Shown here one piece after another: positions 1-9,038 of a stretch of 28,593 bases of DNA; the stretch's first letter is position 1; every line of letters starts with the position of its first letter. The stretch is from JAVBPA01 sp031549925 (lineage in GTDB: Bacteria > Bacillota > Clostridia > Oscillospirales > CAG-272). The DNA is taken from assembly GCA_031549925.1 (NCBI GenBank), contig JAVBPA010000074.1:1-28593 (forward strand), written 5' to 3'. The translations under genes and the position numbers were made by a program. A model generated the notes under the pieces. It saw only the letters and a list, made by a program, of their open reading frames with translations, had not been told where the DNA came from and searched no databases.

Positions 1-31
1 TCAAATTTATTAATTTTGAAAAAGATACAAT

Positions 32-1036
32 ATGAAAAAAACGATAAGATATACTGTTCTAATAATAATTTTATTTACAATGCCATTTATTTCATCCTGT
101 AAAGAAAATTTAAATGAATATACTTTTTTCGCAATGGATACATATATCACAGTTACCATTCCGGCAGGCAACTATGATATAAATAATCTAAGCCAAAAAA
201 TATCGGAGTATGAAAAGGATATATCGAGAACAAACGAAGAAAGTCCGGTATACAAATTCAATAAAAATAATACGGATTTGCAAACGGACGAATTGCAACA
301 TGAAATTATAAAAAAAGCTCTTGAAATATCGTCTTTTACATCGGGAGCTTATGATATAACAATTTCACCGGTAACCGAGCTTTGGGATATAACCGGAAAT
401 AGACAAGCATCGGATGAAAATCAAAGGATTCCGGTCGAAGAAGAGATAAAAAATACATTCAACAATGTCGGCTATGAAAAATTGGTATTAGACGGATATT
501 CATTAAAGAAAACACAGCCGGAAGTTGAAATCGACTTCGGAGGAATCGGTAAAGGTTATTTCTGCGAATATACGGTTAATTATTTGAAAGAAAATAAAAT
601 AAGTTACGGAATTGTATCATTCGGAGGGAACATCGGAGTTTTCGGGCAAAAAAATGACGGCTCTAAATGGAAAATCGGGATCCGGGATCCTTTCATAACA
701 GAAGATATAATAGGGTATGTTTTTATAGATGAAGGATTCGTTTCGGTTTCAGGAGATTATGAAAGATATTATGAAGCAAATGGCATAAGATATCATCATA
801 TATTCGATCCGAAAACCGGATATCCGGTTTGGAACGGAGTACATTCTGTAGCGGTGATATCTGAAAACGGAGCGGAAGCCGACGCGCTTTCAACCGCGTT
901 TTTTGTTTTGGGTTATGATAAAACAGTAGAAATATACAATAAAAAGATATACGATTTTGAAGCAATTTTTATAACGGACGATGGATTATTTACAACAGCG
1001 GGAATAAACGATGATAATTTTATCTGTTTAAAATAG
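32..1036 (+). CDS. apbE: FAD:protein FMN transferase (ApbE family), lipoprotein
   Basis: ApbE-family enzymes move FMN from FAD onto Thr/Ser residues of target proteins such as Rnf or Nqr subunits, working outside the membrane. The 334-residue protein begins with a lipoprotein signal: a charged MKKTIRY stretch, a hydrophobic core and a lipobox FISSC, with Cys23 as the lipidation site. Family motifs are present: FFAMDTYITVTI near residue 32, EIDFGGIGKGYFCEY in the middle, SFGGNIGVFG after it, FDPKTGYPV, and ENGAEADALSTAFFVLG near the end, which holds the metal- and flavin-binding acidic residues. The ribosome site is weak (an A-rich stretch before position 32). It is the first gene in the window and is followed in the same direction by miaB after 48 bases. 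Any operon partner upstream is off the window, and no flavinylated target is visible here. Confidence 0.93.
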   Translation: MKKTIRYTVLIIILFTMPFISSCKENLNEYTFFAMDTYITVTIPAGNYDINNLSQKISEYEKDISRTNEESPVYKFNKNNTDLQTDELQHEIIKKALEISSFTSGAYDITISPVTELWDITGNRQASDENQRIPVEEEIKNTFNNVGYEKLVLDGYSLKKTQPEVEIDFGGIGKGYFCEYTVNYLKENKISYGIVSFGGNIGVFGQKNDGSKWKIGIRDPFITEDIIGYVFIDEGFVSVSGDYERYYEANGIRYHHIFDPKTGYPVWNGVHSVAVISENGAEADALSTAFFVLGYDKTVEIYNKKIYDFEAIFITDDGLFTTAGINDDNFICLK

Positions 1037-1084
1037 ATTAGAAATAAAAAAATTATAATATAAAAAAAATAAACGGAGCGTTTA

Positions 1085-2500
1085 ATGTCAATTTCAGCTA
1101 ATATTAAAAGAGTTGCAAGCGAAGACATGGCAAAACAAAAAATATATACAGAAAATATAAAATCGCAAATAAAAGACAGGGATTATTATTTTTATATAGA
1201 AAGTTATGGCTGTCAGCAAAATGAATCCGACAGCGAAAAAATCGCCGGCATGGCCTGCGAAATGGGATATAAAATTGTAAATGAACCCAGCTCAGCCGAT
1301 GTAATAATTATAAATACCTGCGCCGTAAGAGAACACGCGGAATTAAAAACACTTTCGATTGTAGGTCAGTTTAAACATATAAAAGAAAAAAATAAAAATC
1401 TGATTATAGGACTTAGCGGATGTATGGTTTCGCAGGAACACAGATCATCCGATATAAAAAATAAATATCCATATGTTGATTTTGTTTTCGGAACATCAAT
1501 GCTTTACCGTTTTCCGGAGATACTGTATAATACCATAACATCGGAAAAACGCCGTTTCTGGCTCAACGAAGACGACGGAAGCATTGCCGAAGACATACCG
1601 GTAAAACGGTCAAGTTTGCATAAGGCATGGGTTTCCGTAATGTACGGCTGTAATAATTTTTGTTCCTACTGCGTTGTTCCGTATGTCAGGGGAAGAGAAA
1701 GAAGCAGAATATCATCATATATTTTTGAAGAAATTAAGACGCTTGTCCGCGATAATTATTACGACATAACACTGCTCGGGCAGAATGTAAATTCATACGG
1801 TCAGGATTTGGATAAAAATTACGGTTTTACGGAATTGCTTTACGACATTTGTAAAATCGAGGGAGAATTCAAAATAAGATTTATGACAAGCCATCCGAAA
1901 GATGTACCGTATAAGCTTATTGATTTTATAAGCGAAAACGAAAAAATGGCAAAGCATATTCATTTACCGGTGCAGTCGGGCAGTAATAGGGTATTACATG
2001 AAATGAATAGGAAATATACAAGAGAGGATTATATCGGAAAAATTGAATATCTAAAAAATAAAATCCCCGATATATCCTTAACAAGTGATATTATAGTAGG
2101 TTTTCCGGGCGAAACAGAAGAAGATTTTCTTGATACTTTAGATATTTTAGAGAAAATAAAATTCGATTCGGTATATTCGTTTATATATTCAAAAAGAAAA
2201 GGAACACCGGCAGCCGATATGAAAAATCAAGTACCGGATGAAACGAAAAAAGAAAGATTTTCGCGTTTAATGCAAACACAAAATAAAATTTCGTATGAAA
2301 ACAATCAAAAATATATAAATAAAATAATAGAAGTAACTGTTGATGAAATAAGCAAAACAAACGGAGAAAAATTAACCGGACGCGACGACAAAGGTAAAGT
2401 CGTACATTTCAGCGGAAACGGAGAAATAATAGGAAAAAGATTGAATATATTGATAAACCGTGCTGAAGCATACGCGTTATACGGAGATATACAACTGTAA
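1085..2500 (+). CDS. miaB: tRNA-2-methylthio-N6-dimethylallyladenosine synthase MiaB
   Basis: MiaB is a cytoplasmic radical-SAM methylthiotransferase that adds the 2-methylthio group to i6A37 in tRNAs reading UNN codons. The 471-residue protein has the N-terminal cluster-binding cysteines (Cys43 in YGCQQN, Cys79 in INTCAVRE, Cys113 in LSGCMV). The radical-SAM triad is in YGCNNFCSYC (Cys189, Cys193, Cys196), followed by VVPYVRGRERSR. A TRAM-like segment ends the protein. Gln-Gln after the first Cys rather than Gln-Met is the form I associate with clostridial MiaB. The start has a GGAG ribosome site about six bases upstream (ACGGAGCGTTTAATG). The N-terminal extension of about 30 residues before the methylthiotransferase domain is somewhat long but normal for the group. 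Confidence 0.96.
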   Translation: MSISANIKRVASEDMAKQKIYTENIKSQIKDRDYYFYIESYGCQQNESDSEKIAGMACEMGYKIVNEPSSADVIIINTCAVREHAELKTLSIVGQFKHIKEKNKNLIIGLSGCMVSQEHRSSDIKNKYPYVDFVFGTSMLYRFPEILYNTITSEKRRFWLNEDDGSIAEDIPVKRSSLHKAWVSVMYGCNNFCSYCVVPYVRGRERSRISSYIFEEIKTLVRDNYYDITLLGQNVNSYGQDLDKNYGFTELLYDICKIEGEFKIRFMTSHPKDVPYKLIDFISENEKMAKHIHLPVQSGSNRVLHEMNRKYTREDYIGKIEYLKNKIPDISLTSDIIVGFPGETEEDFLDTLDILEKIKFDSVYSFIYSKRKGTPAADMKNQVPDETKKERFSRLMQTQNKISYENNQKYINKIIEVTVDEISKTNGEKLTGRDDKGKVVHFSGNGEIIGKRLNILINRAEAYALYGDIQL

Positions 2501-2521
2501 AAAAGCGAGGTAAAAAACAAA

Positions 2522-4432
2522 ATGAAAGATGGAATCATAAAAACAGGAGCGGCAGTACCTCAAATACGTTTAGGTGATACAGAATATAACACGAAAGAAA
2601 TAATCGGTTTGGTAAATGAAGCACAGGAAAAAAAAGTTAAGATAATGGTGTTTCCTCAATTGTGCATCAGCGGTTCCTGCTGCGGAAATTTGTTTTATCA
2701 AACGGCTCTGATAGAAAAATCCAAAGAAGCTTTATTTGAAATAATAAATAAAACTAAAAAAAACGATGTGTTTTTTGCGGTGGGACTTCCGTTTTGCGAA
2801 GATAATAAATTATATAACTGCGCCGCTGTAGTTTTTCGCGGAAAGCTTTTAGGAATTGTTGCAAAAAAATATAAAATCAATAAAGAATCAAATAATCAAA
2901 ACGAATATTTTTCAGATTTTTTAGCAGAGAATAAAAAAATAAATATAAACGGAAATGAAGTTATATTCGGAAGCGATATAATATTTACTTGCGATAACAT
3001 AAAGTATTTACAAATAGCAGTTAATATAGGCGGAGATATATCTTCATACCGCAGAATACAGGAATTTTGTGATGCGGGAGCGAATGTTATATTAAATTTA
3101 TGCGCTGACAGTGAAATTATCGGCTTAAATGAAAAGAAAAAAACACAAATCACGGCGCAGACATCATTAAATCAATGCGCTTATATATCAGCAAACGCAG
3201 GCTTAGGAGAATCAACAACCGATAATGTATTTTCAGGATATTCATTGATATCTCAATGCGGAAAAACTATAGCAGAAAACAATTTGTTTTCATCGGGTTT
3301 AATAGAAGGAGATATAGACCTGCAAAAAATCGCAAACGAACGCGTAAATAATTTTTACAGCAAAACGGCAGGAAAAGAATTTGATAAAATAAATTTTTCA
3401 ATGGAAATAACAGAAACCGAACTCACCGAAAAAATAGATGCATCTCCGTTTATACCGAAAAGCGAAGAAGAATTAAAAAAACGCTGCGAACTTATCTATA
3501 ACATGCAAAGTCATGCTCTCGCCCAGCGCATGAAAGCTGTAGGAACAAAAAATATAGTTTTGGCAATATCGGGAGGTCTTGACAGTACGCTTGCTTTGCT
3601 TGCGGTAATTAAAACATATGAACTTTTGGGATATGACGCAAAAGATATAATTACAATATCAATGCCCGGTTTCGGCACATCGGAAAGAACCTATAAAAAC
3701 ACCTTGAATTTGTGTTCCGCTTTAAATGTTACATTAAAAATAATAAGCATAACCGATTCTATAAAGCAGCATTTTTCTGATATAGGTCATGATATCGATA
3801 AAAAAGATTTGGTATACGAAAATTCACAAGCCCGTGAAAGAACTCAAATAGCAATGGATACCGCAATTCAATACAACGGTTTCGTAGTTGGTACAGGAGA
3901 TCTTTCGGAATTGGCGTTAGGCTTTGCGACATACAACGGCGATCACATGTCGATGTATGGTATAAACGCATCTGTTCCGAAAACCCTGATAAGTCACTTG
4001 ATAAAATACTATTCGGACAAAACCGAAAACGAACTCCTCAAAAAAACACTCATCGATATTATCGATACTCCGGTCAGTCCTGAACTTTTACCGGCGGAGC
4101 AGGGAAAAATATCACAAATAACAGAGAATATCATCGGCCCTTATGAACTGCACGATTTCTTTTTGTATTACTTTGTCAGATGGAATTTTACTCCTAAAAA
4201 AATATTCAGATTCGCAAAAAATGCTTTCTTTGGAAAGTATGATGATGAAACAATAAAAAAATGGCTTACCATGTTTTATAAAAGATTTTTTACGCAGCAA
4301 TACAAGCGTTCTTGTCTTCCGGACGGACCCGGGGTAGGTTCGGTTTCATTTTCTCCGCGTACATCCTGGCATATGCCGAGCGATATTTCATACAGTATCT
4401 GGCTTTCAGAATTAAACGATATTAATATATAA
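2522..4432 (+). CDS. nadE: NAD+ synthetase NadE, two-domain form with a degenerate glutaminase site
   Basis: NadE makes NAD+ from nicotinic acid adenine dinucleotide, ATP and a nitrogen donor. The 636-residue layout is that of the glutamine-dependent form: a nitrilase-like glutaminase domain (about residues 1-280) and a synthetase domain (about 330-636). The synthetase half looks intact: P-loop SGGLDST at 350-356, GDLSELALGFATYNGDHMSMYG, NASVPKTLI, and CLPDGPGVGSVSFSPR near the end. The glutaminase half does not look active. The catalytic Glu of the usual FPEL motif is Gln46 (FPQLCISG, codon 2657-2659). The nucleophile Cys of the usual EICEDLW motif is Gly170 (AVNIGGDIS, codon 3029-3031). The middle Lys of the triad appears kept (Lys115). 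I infer an ammonia-dependent enzyme in a glutaminase-type body. It follows miaB after 21 bases, with a GCGAGG ribosome site. Confidence 0.93.
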   Translation: MKDGIIKTGAAVPQIRLGDTEYNTKEIIGLVNEAQEKKVKIMVFPQLCISGSCCGNLFYQTALIEKSKEALFEIINKTKKNDVFFAVGLPFCEDNKLYNCAAVVFRGKLLGIVAKKYKINKESNNQNEYFSDFLAENKKININGNEVIFGSDIIFTCDNIKYLQIAVNIGGDISSYRRIQEFCDAGANVILNLCADSEIIGLNEKKKTQITAQTSLNQCAYISANAGLGESTTDNVFSGYSLISQCGKTIAENNLFSSGLIEGDIDLQKIANERVNNFYSKTAGKEFDKINFSMEITETELTEKIDASPFIPKSEEELKKRCELIYNMQSHALAQRMKAVGTKNIVLAISGGLDSTLALLAVIKTYELLGYDAKDIITISMPGFGTSERTYKNTLNLCSALNVTLKIISITDSIKQHFSDIGHDIDKKDLVYENSQARERTQIAMDTAIQYNGFVVGTGDLSELALGFATYNGDHMSMYGINASVPKTLISHLIKYYSDKTENELLKKTLIDIIDTPVSPELLPAEQGKISQITENIIGPYELHDFFLYYFVRWNFTPKKIFRFAKNAFFGKYDDETIKKWLTMFYKRFFTQQYKRSCLPDGPGVGSVSFSPRTSWHMPSDISYSIWLSELNDINI

Positions 4433-4455
4433 TAGAATGAGGTTTATAATATCTT

Positions 4456-6852
4456 ATGTCAAAAAACATTTCACTCGACGGAATATGGTCTCTGAGATCC
4501 ACATCGGGATACCGTTCAATCAACAAAATTGAAGCTTTAGTTCCCGGAACAGTTCAGGAAGCAGTGGAACGGTATACGGGCAATGTTTATAAAAGTCACG
4601 GCTGTTTAAATGCGCGTTGGGTAGAGGAGCAGCTTTGGATATACGAACGCACATTTGTTTTAGATGAAAATGATATTAAAAAGAGCTTGCGGGTAGTTTT
4701 CGAAGGTCTTGATTTAACTGCGAATATTTTTATAAACGAAAAACACATAGGTTTTCATAATAATTTTTATGTTCCTTTCCGATGTGATATAACCCCCCAT
4801 GTAAAAGCCGGCGAAAACACTATCCGCGTGCAAATCGAAAGCGGAATAGCGTTTTCATCTGATAAAAATATAACCGATGTATATCCCTGCTGGGAACACG
4901 ACGATATGCTTCACAAAAGACAATGGCTGCGTAAGGTTCAGTCATCCTTTGAATGGGATTGGTCGCCGAGATTAATTAACGTCGGTATATACAAATCATG
5001 CAGGATAGAAATAACAGACGGTCTTTTTTCGGACGAATATAAAATATTATCAGAGGTTTCAAACGATTACAAAACAGGAAATGTTAACATAACATCCTAT
5101 GTCACGGCAAGAGGGGAAAATCTGGATTGCAAATTAAAGGTAACTGTTTTTGAAACAGGCGAAAAATACGAAACTTCAAAAACAATTTCCGGAAACTCAA
5201 GTCTAAGCTTATCATTTGAAATCAAAAACCCTAAGCTTTGGTATCCGGTAAACTACGGAGAACAAAATTTATATACGTTGATTTTTGAAATTATCCAAAA
5301 TGAAAATATAATAGCGTCATACAAAAAGAAAATCGGATTCAGAAAGGTGATTATCGACCAGTCTGAGCATCCGAGGGAGGGCAGATATTTTATTATAAAT
5401 ATAAACGGAATAAATACGTTTGCCAAAGGCGCGAATATGGTTCCCGCCGATATACTTTATTCAAAGCTTACCCGTGAAGTATACGAAACATTAATCAGCC
5501 GCGCAATCGAAGCAAATTTTAACTCTTTGAGAGTTTGGGGCGGCGGACTTTATGAAACGGAAGATTTTTACGACTTGTGCAGTGAACGCGGCATTATGGT
5601 ATGGCAGGATTTTATCGGAGCGTGCGCCAATTATCCCGGTTATGAAAACAATTTTTTCAAAAATTTCAGAAGAGAAGCGGAATATCAAATAAGAAGACTT
5701 TCAAGATTCCCGTCGCTTGTAATTCTATCCGGAAACAATGAAATAGACTGGCAGTCGAGGGATATGATAGACAATAATTTATCCAAATATCCGGATGCGG
5801 GATTATATTATTATTTAATTCCCGAAATTTTGCACAAAGAAAATTTCAAATGCTATTATCAGCCTTCAAGCCCGTGGTCTCCGGATTTTTCACATTCAAA
5901 TAACAATTTTATAGGAGATCAGCATCCGTGGGATATCGGATTCGGTAATAAAGATTATTACATATACCGCCGTTTTGAATGCCGTTTTCCGAATGAGGGG
6001 GGAACACTCGGTTCAACATCGCTCCCGAATACGATGAATTGTCTCTCGGAGGATGATAGGTATCTTCATTCATTTGACTGGGAATTTCATTCAAATTCAA
6101 TCGAACAGCAATGGCCGCAATCCGTTTTGCTATATGATAAATTGGGAGTTGTATCCGATAATCTGACGATTCCAGAATTTGTTTATTACGCGGGACTGAC
6201 TCAGGGAGAAGGGCTGACCGAATATATATTAAATTTCAGAAGACGCATGTATGATTCCGCTTCCGCGATATTCTGGATGTATAACGACTGCTGGCCTGCC
6301 ACAACAAGCTGGACTATAGTAGATTATAACAGAGCGAGAACACCCTCTTTCTATCCGGTTAAAAGAGCTTTTGCCCCTGTAACGGTTGATATAGTAAAAG
6401 AAAACGGAAAATATTACATTTTCGGCATAAATGAACGGTTATATGATAAACCGGCTAAACTCGAATACGGTTCATTCACGCCGGAGGGAGATTATATAAC
6501 TTATTATGCCGATGTAACCTTAAAACAAAACTCTTCCTCTATAATAGCCGAACTGGAATGTTCCGATGAAAGAATACCATACGCCATATTATCGGCGGAA
6601 AACGAACCCGTTGCCAGAAGAAGATTTATTGACCGCCCCTTAAATAAAATAGGTCTTTTAAAAGATGAAATTATAATATCAGAGCAGGGAGAATACACTG
6701 TATTAAAATCTCCCGTTTTCGTTATAGGAGTATGTATCGATCTCGACGGTATAGAATCGGATGATAATTTCTTTGATTTATACCCCGGCAAAGAATATAA
6801 AATATATACGGAAGGAAAAAAGATCGAAATAATAAACGCGTATTTCGGTTAA
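4456..6852 (+). CDS. GH2 beta-mannosidase-like glycoside hydrolase, cytoplasmic
   Basis: The 798-residue protein has the order of GH2 exo-beta-mannosidases: a sugar-binding jelly roll (residues 1-180, starting ISLDGIWSLR and containing VPGTVQEAV), an immunoglobulin-like domain, a TIM barrel and C-terminal beta domains. FNSLRVWGGGLYETEDFYDLCSERG.. (around 355-380) is typical of the mannosidase branch. The likely acid/base is Glu429 in LSGNNEID. The likely nucleophile is Glu514 in FPNEGG, where most mannosidases have SEFG, so the exact sugar specificity (beta-mannose or a related beta-sugar such as glucosamine) is open. There is no signal peptide, so it should act on imported oligosaccharides. 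A GAGG site lies about 14 bases before the ATG, within a leader (AATGAGGTTTAT) repeated before the gene at 9039. It follows nadE after 23 bases and precedes a GH36-type gene by 6 bases, which indicates co-transcription. Confidence 0.85.
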   Translation: MSKNISLDGIWSLRSTSGYRSINKIEALVPGTVQEAVERYTGNVYKSHGCLNARWVEEQLWIYERTFVLDENDIKKSLRVVFEGLDLTANIFINEKHIGFHNNFYVPFRCDITPHVKAGENTIRVQIESGIAFSSDKNITDVYPCWEHDDMLHKRQWLRKVQSSFEWDWSPRLINVGIYKSCRIEITDGLFSDEYKILSEVSNDYKTGNVNITSYVTARGENLDCKLKVTVFETGEKYETSKTISGNSSLSLSFEIKNPKLWYPVNYGEQNLYTLIFEIIQNENIIASYKKKIGFRKVIIDQSEHPREGRYFIININGINTFAKGANMVPADILYSKLTREVYETLISRAIEANFNSLRVWGGGLYETEDFYDLCSERGIMVWQDFIGACANYPGYENNFFKNFRREAEYQIRRLSRFPSLVILSGNNEIDWQSRDMIDNNLSKYPDAGLYYYLIPEILHKENFKCYYQPSSPWSPDFSHSNNNFIGDQHPWDIGFGNKDYYIYRRFECRFPNEGGTLGSTSLPNTMNCLSEDDRYLHSFDWEFHSNSIEQQWPQSVLLYDKLGVVSDNLTIPEFVYYAGLTQGEGLTEYILNFRRRMYDSASAIFWMYNDCWPATTSWTIVDYNRARTPSFYPVKRAFAPVTVDIVKENGKYYIFGINERLYDKPAKLEYGSFTPEGDYITYYADVTLKQNSSSIIAELECSDERIPYAILSAENEPVARRRFIDRPLNKIGLLKDEIIISEQGEYTVLKSPVFVIGVCIDLDGIESDDNFFDLYPGKEYKIYTEGKKIEIINAYFG

Positions 6853-6858
6853 ATTATT

Positions 6859-9006
6859 ATGCCAGTATATGTAAGCGAGCAATCTATTCCGATTTCAAAA
6901 ACTCCATCTCAAAGCTTTCCCATATTCAGGTATGACAGCGGAGATTTTGTTCTGGAAGATGTTTTTTATAACGGCAATTATCAAATGACATACACTTCAG
7001 CATCAGCAACAGGAAGCTCAAGAGAACGCACTCTTGGATTTATATCCGGTTTTCACGCGGAATACAGCCGCTTCAGAGCTTTTGAAATTGAAATCGGAGG
7101 AATGGTTCTGCGTGACCATTTTACATACTCGGGTTACAAAACCGAAAAAAATCCCAGAGGTAATGAGGTATGCAGAGTAACACTGTTCTATCAGCCTAAA
7201 AACATAAAAGTCGAAGTTTTAACCGAAATTGACGGAAGCGGTTTTGTAGTCAGATGGCTGGAAATTACAAATCAAAACGAATCCGATATTACGGTTAGCG
7301 GATTATATCCGATGTGCGGTATATTATTCCCGGAAATAAGAGGAAATACTTTTTCGGCGGAACATCTTCGCCCGAAATACAGTGTCGGAAGCTATTTTGA
7401 CAATCATTATCTCGGAGAAGGCGAATTTTTTTGGCAGGATATACCTAAAGGAACACTAAAATTTTCCTTTGAACGCGCGGTTTTCAACCCTCCGTTTTAC
7501 ATGCTGCGGGATAATGTATATTCACAAACCGCCGTCATTTCGATTGAAACATCCGCAATGCCGGAAGCAGAATTTACAGCGGGGGGAGATTATATGTACG
7601 CCCGCCATGTTTCGGATAATGATCACTTGTATTTTAAATCCGGAATTGAAAGAAGCTCCACTTACAGAATCGTAAAACCGAATCAAAAAGTAATATCCCC
7701 GAAAATTCATTTCGGCGTATCATACGGAGACGACGATATATGCATAAATAAATTCCACGGTCATATACGAAAATCTGTAAAACCGCAAAACAATAACGAA
7801 ATTAAATATCCAATTGAATATAATCATACTTCGTATACATTTAATATGCAAATTCCGAAAGAAAGATTCTACCAGGAAGTTGATATAGCCGCCCAAACCG
7901 GAGCGGAACTGTTTGTTGTCGACGCGGGCTGGTTTGGTTCGTCATCTCTCGGCTGGCATCAATGCAGGGGAGACTGGAATGAACATGAACTGCTCAACGG
8001 AGAACTTATAAATATATTTGAATACGCGCGGACAAAAAACTTAATGTGCGGATTATGGATAGAAGCCGAAGCTATAAATTTTGAATCAAATTTGGCAAAG
8101 GAACATCCGGAATGGTTTATAGGAGCCTATGGAAAACGGCTTCAAAATTTAAATCTGCTAATACCCGAAGCACGCAGTTATGTTTATAAAACAATAGAAG
8201 ATGCCATTATAAAATATAATCTGGATTTATACCGCATTGACGGTGGCTTAAAAGAACCTTCCGAAAATTTCAACGGTACGGATACAGAGGGAACCGCTTG
8301 GGAATATTTTGAAATACTGAACGAAGTATTTGACGAACTCAGGATAAAATTTCCTCACGTATATTTTGAAAATTGCTCCGGAGGAGGAGGAAGAAGCGAT
8401 CTTGCGATTATGCGCCGCTTCGATTGGATGCAAGCCACAGATAATTTCGCACCTGTAGCGCAGCTTAGAACAATATATGGTATGACATATTCATTAGCTC
8501 CCGAACAGCTTTTGTCAATTTACGGCGCGCATATGCCTCATCAAGCTGACAGTGATTTTTTGGCGAGGAGCGGAATATTCTGCCGTCCGGAATTTTCAGG
8601 TGTTTCCGATGATATAAGCCGTATAAATCCGATTTGGCTCAGCAGTATAAAACACGCGTTCGACATTTATAAAAATCATATCAGAACTATTCTTGATGAT
8701 TGCTTTATATATCATCACACACCGCTTGAAAGTTACATGAAATACGGAGACTGGCTTGTTTTGGAAATTTCATCCGGTGATTTTAATAAATCTGTCACAG
8801 GATTATTCAGATTAGAAAACAGTACGGAAAACAAATATATATTTAAACCACGCGGTATAGCGAGAGACAAAAAATATAAAATTTATTTTGATAATTCAAA
8901 ATCATTTATTACAGAAACCGGTAACAATTTAATCAATACAGGAATCTGCGTGTTCGTAGGCGGATCTCTTATGAGCGAACTTATTATTATAGAAGCTCAG
9001 GAATAA
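6859..9006 (+). CDS. GH36-type (melibiase family) alpha-galactosidase-like hydrolase
   Basis: The 715-residue protein has a large N-terminal beta-sandwich, a central TIM barrel (about 310-630) and a small C-terminal beta domain, as in GH36. Barrel motifs can be followed: FVVDAGWFG (355-358 is DAGW), MCGLWIEAEAINFESNL with EHPEWF, the likely nucleophile Asp461 in YRIDGG, FENCSGGGGRSDL, and the likely acid/base Asp528 in MQATDN. Two positions differ from typical alpha-galactosidases: the DDGW motif is DAGW, and the KWD around the nucleophile is RID. This may mean another alpha-linked sugar is the substrate. There is no signal peptide. It starts six bases after the GH2 stop without a clear ribosome site, so translation is probably coupled to the GH2 gene. 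The pairing with a beta-mannosidase-like enzyme would fit galactomannan oligosaccharides, but this is inference. Confidence 0.84.
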   Translation: MPVYVSEQSIPISKTPSQSFPIFRYDSGDFVLEDVFYNGNYQMTYTSASATGSSRERTLGFISGFHAEYSRFRAFEIEIGGMVLRDHFTYSGYKTEKNPRGNEVCRVTLFYQPKNIKVEVLTEIDGSGFVVRWLEITNQNESDITVSGLYPMCGILFPEIRGNTFSAEHLRPKYSVGSYFDNHYLGEGEFFWQDIPKGTLKFSFERAVFNPPFYMLRDNVYSQTAVISIETSAMPEAEFTAGGDYMYARHVSDNDHLYFKSGIERSSTYRIVKPNQKVISPKIHFGVSYGDDDICINKFHGHIRKSVKPQNNNEIKYPIEYNHTSYTFNMQIPKERFYQEVDIAAQTGAELFVVDAGWFGSSSLGWHQCRGDWNEHELLNGELINIFEYARTKNLMCGLWIEAEAINFESNLAKEHPEWFIGAYGKRLQNLNLLIPEARSYVYKTIEDAIIKYNLDLYRIDGGLKEPSENFNGTDTEGTAWEYFEILNEVFDELRIKFPHVYFENCSGGGGRSDLAIMRRFDWMQATDNFAPVAQLRTIYGMTYSLAPEQLLSIYGAHMPHQADSDFLARSGIFCRPEFSGVSDDISRINPIWLSSIKHAFDIYKNHIRTILDDCFIYHHTPLESYMKYGDWLVLEISSGDFNKSVTGLFRLENSTENKYIFKPRGIARDKKYKIYFDNSKSFITETGNNLINTGICVFVGGSLMSELIIIEAQE

Positions 9007-9038
9007 TAAATAAGAATAATAATGAGGTTTATTTATAA

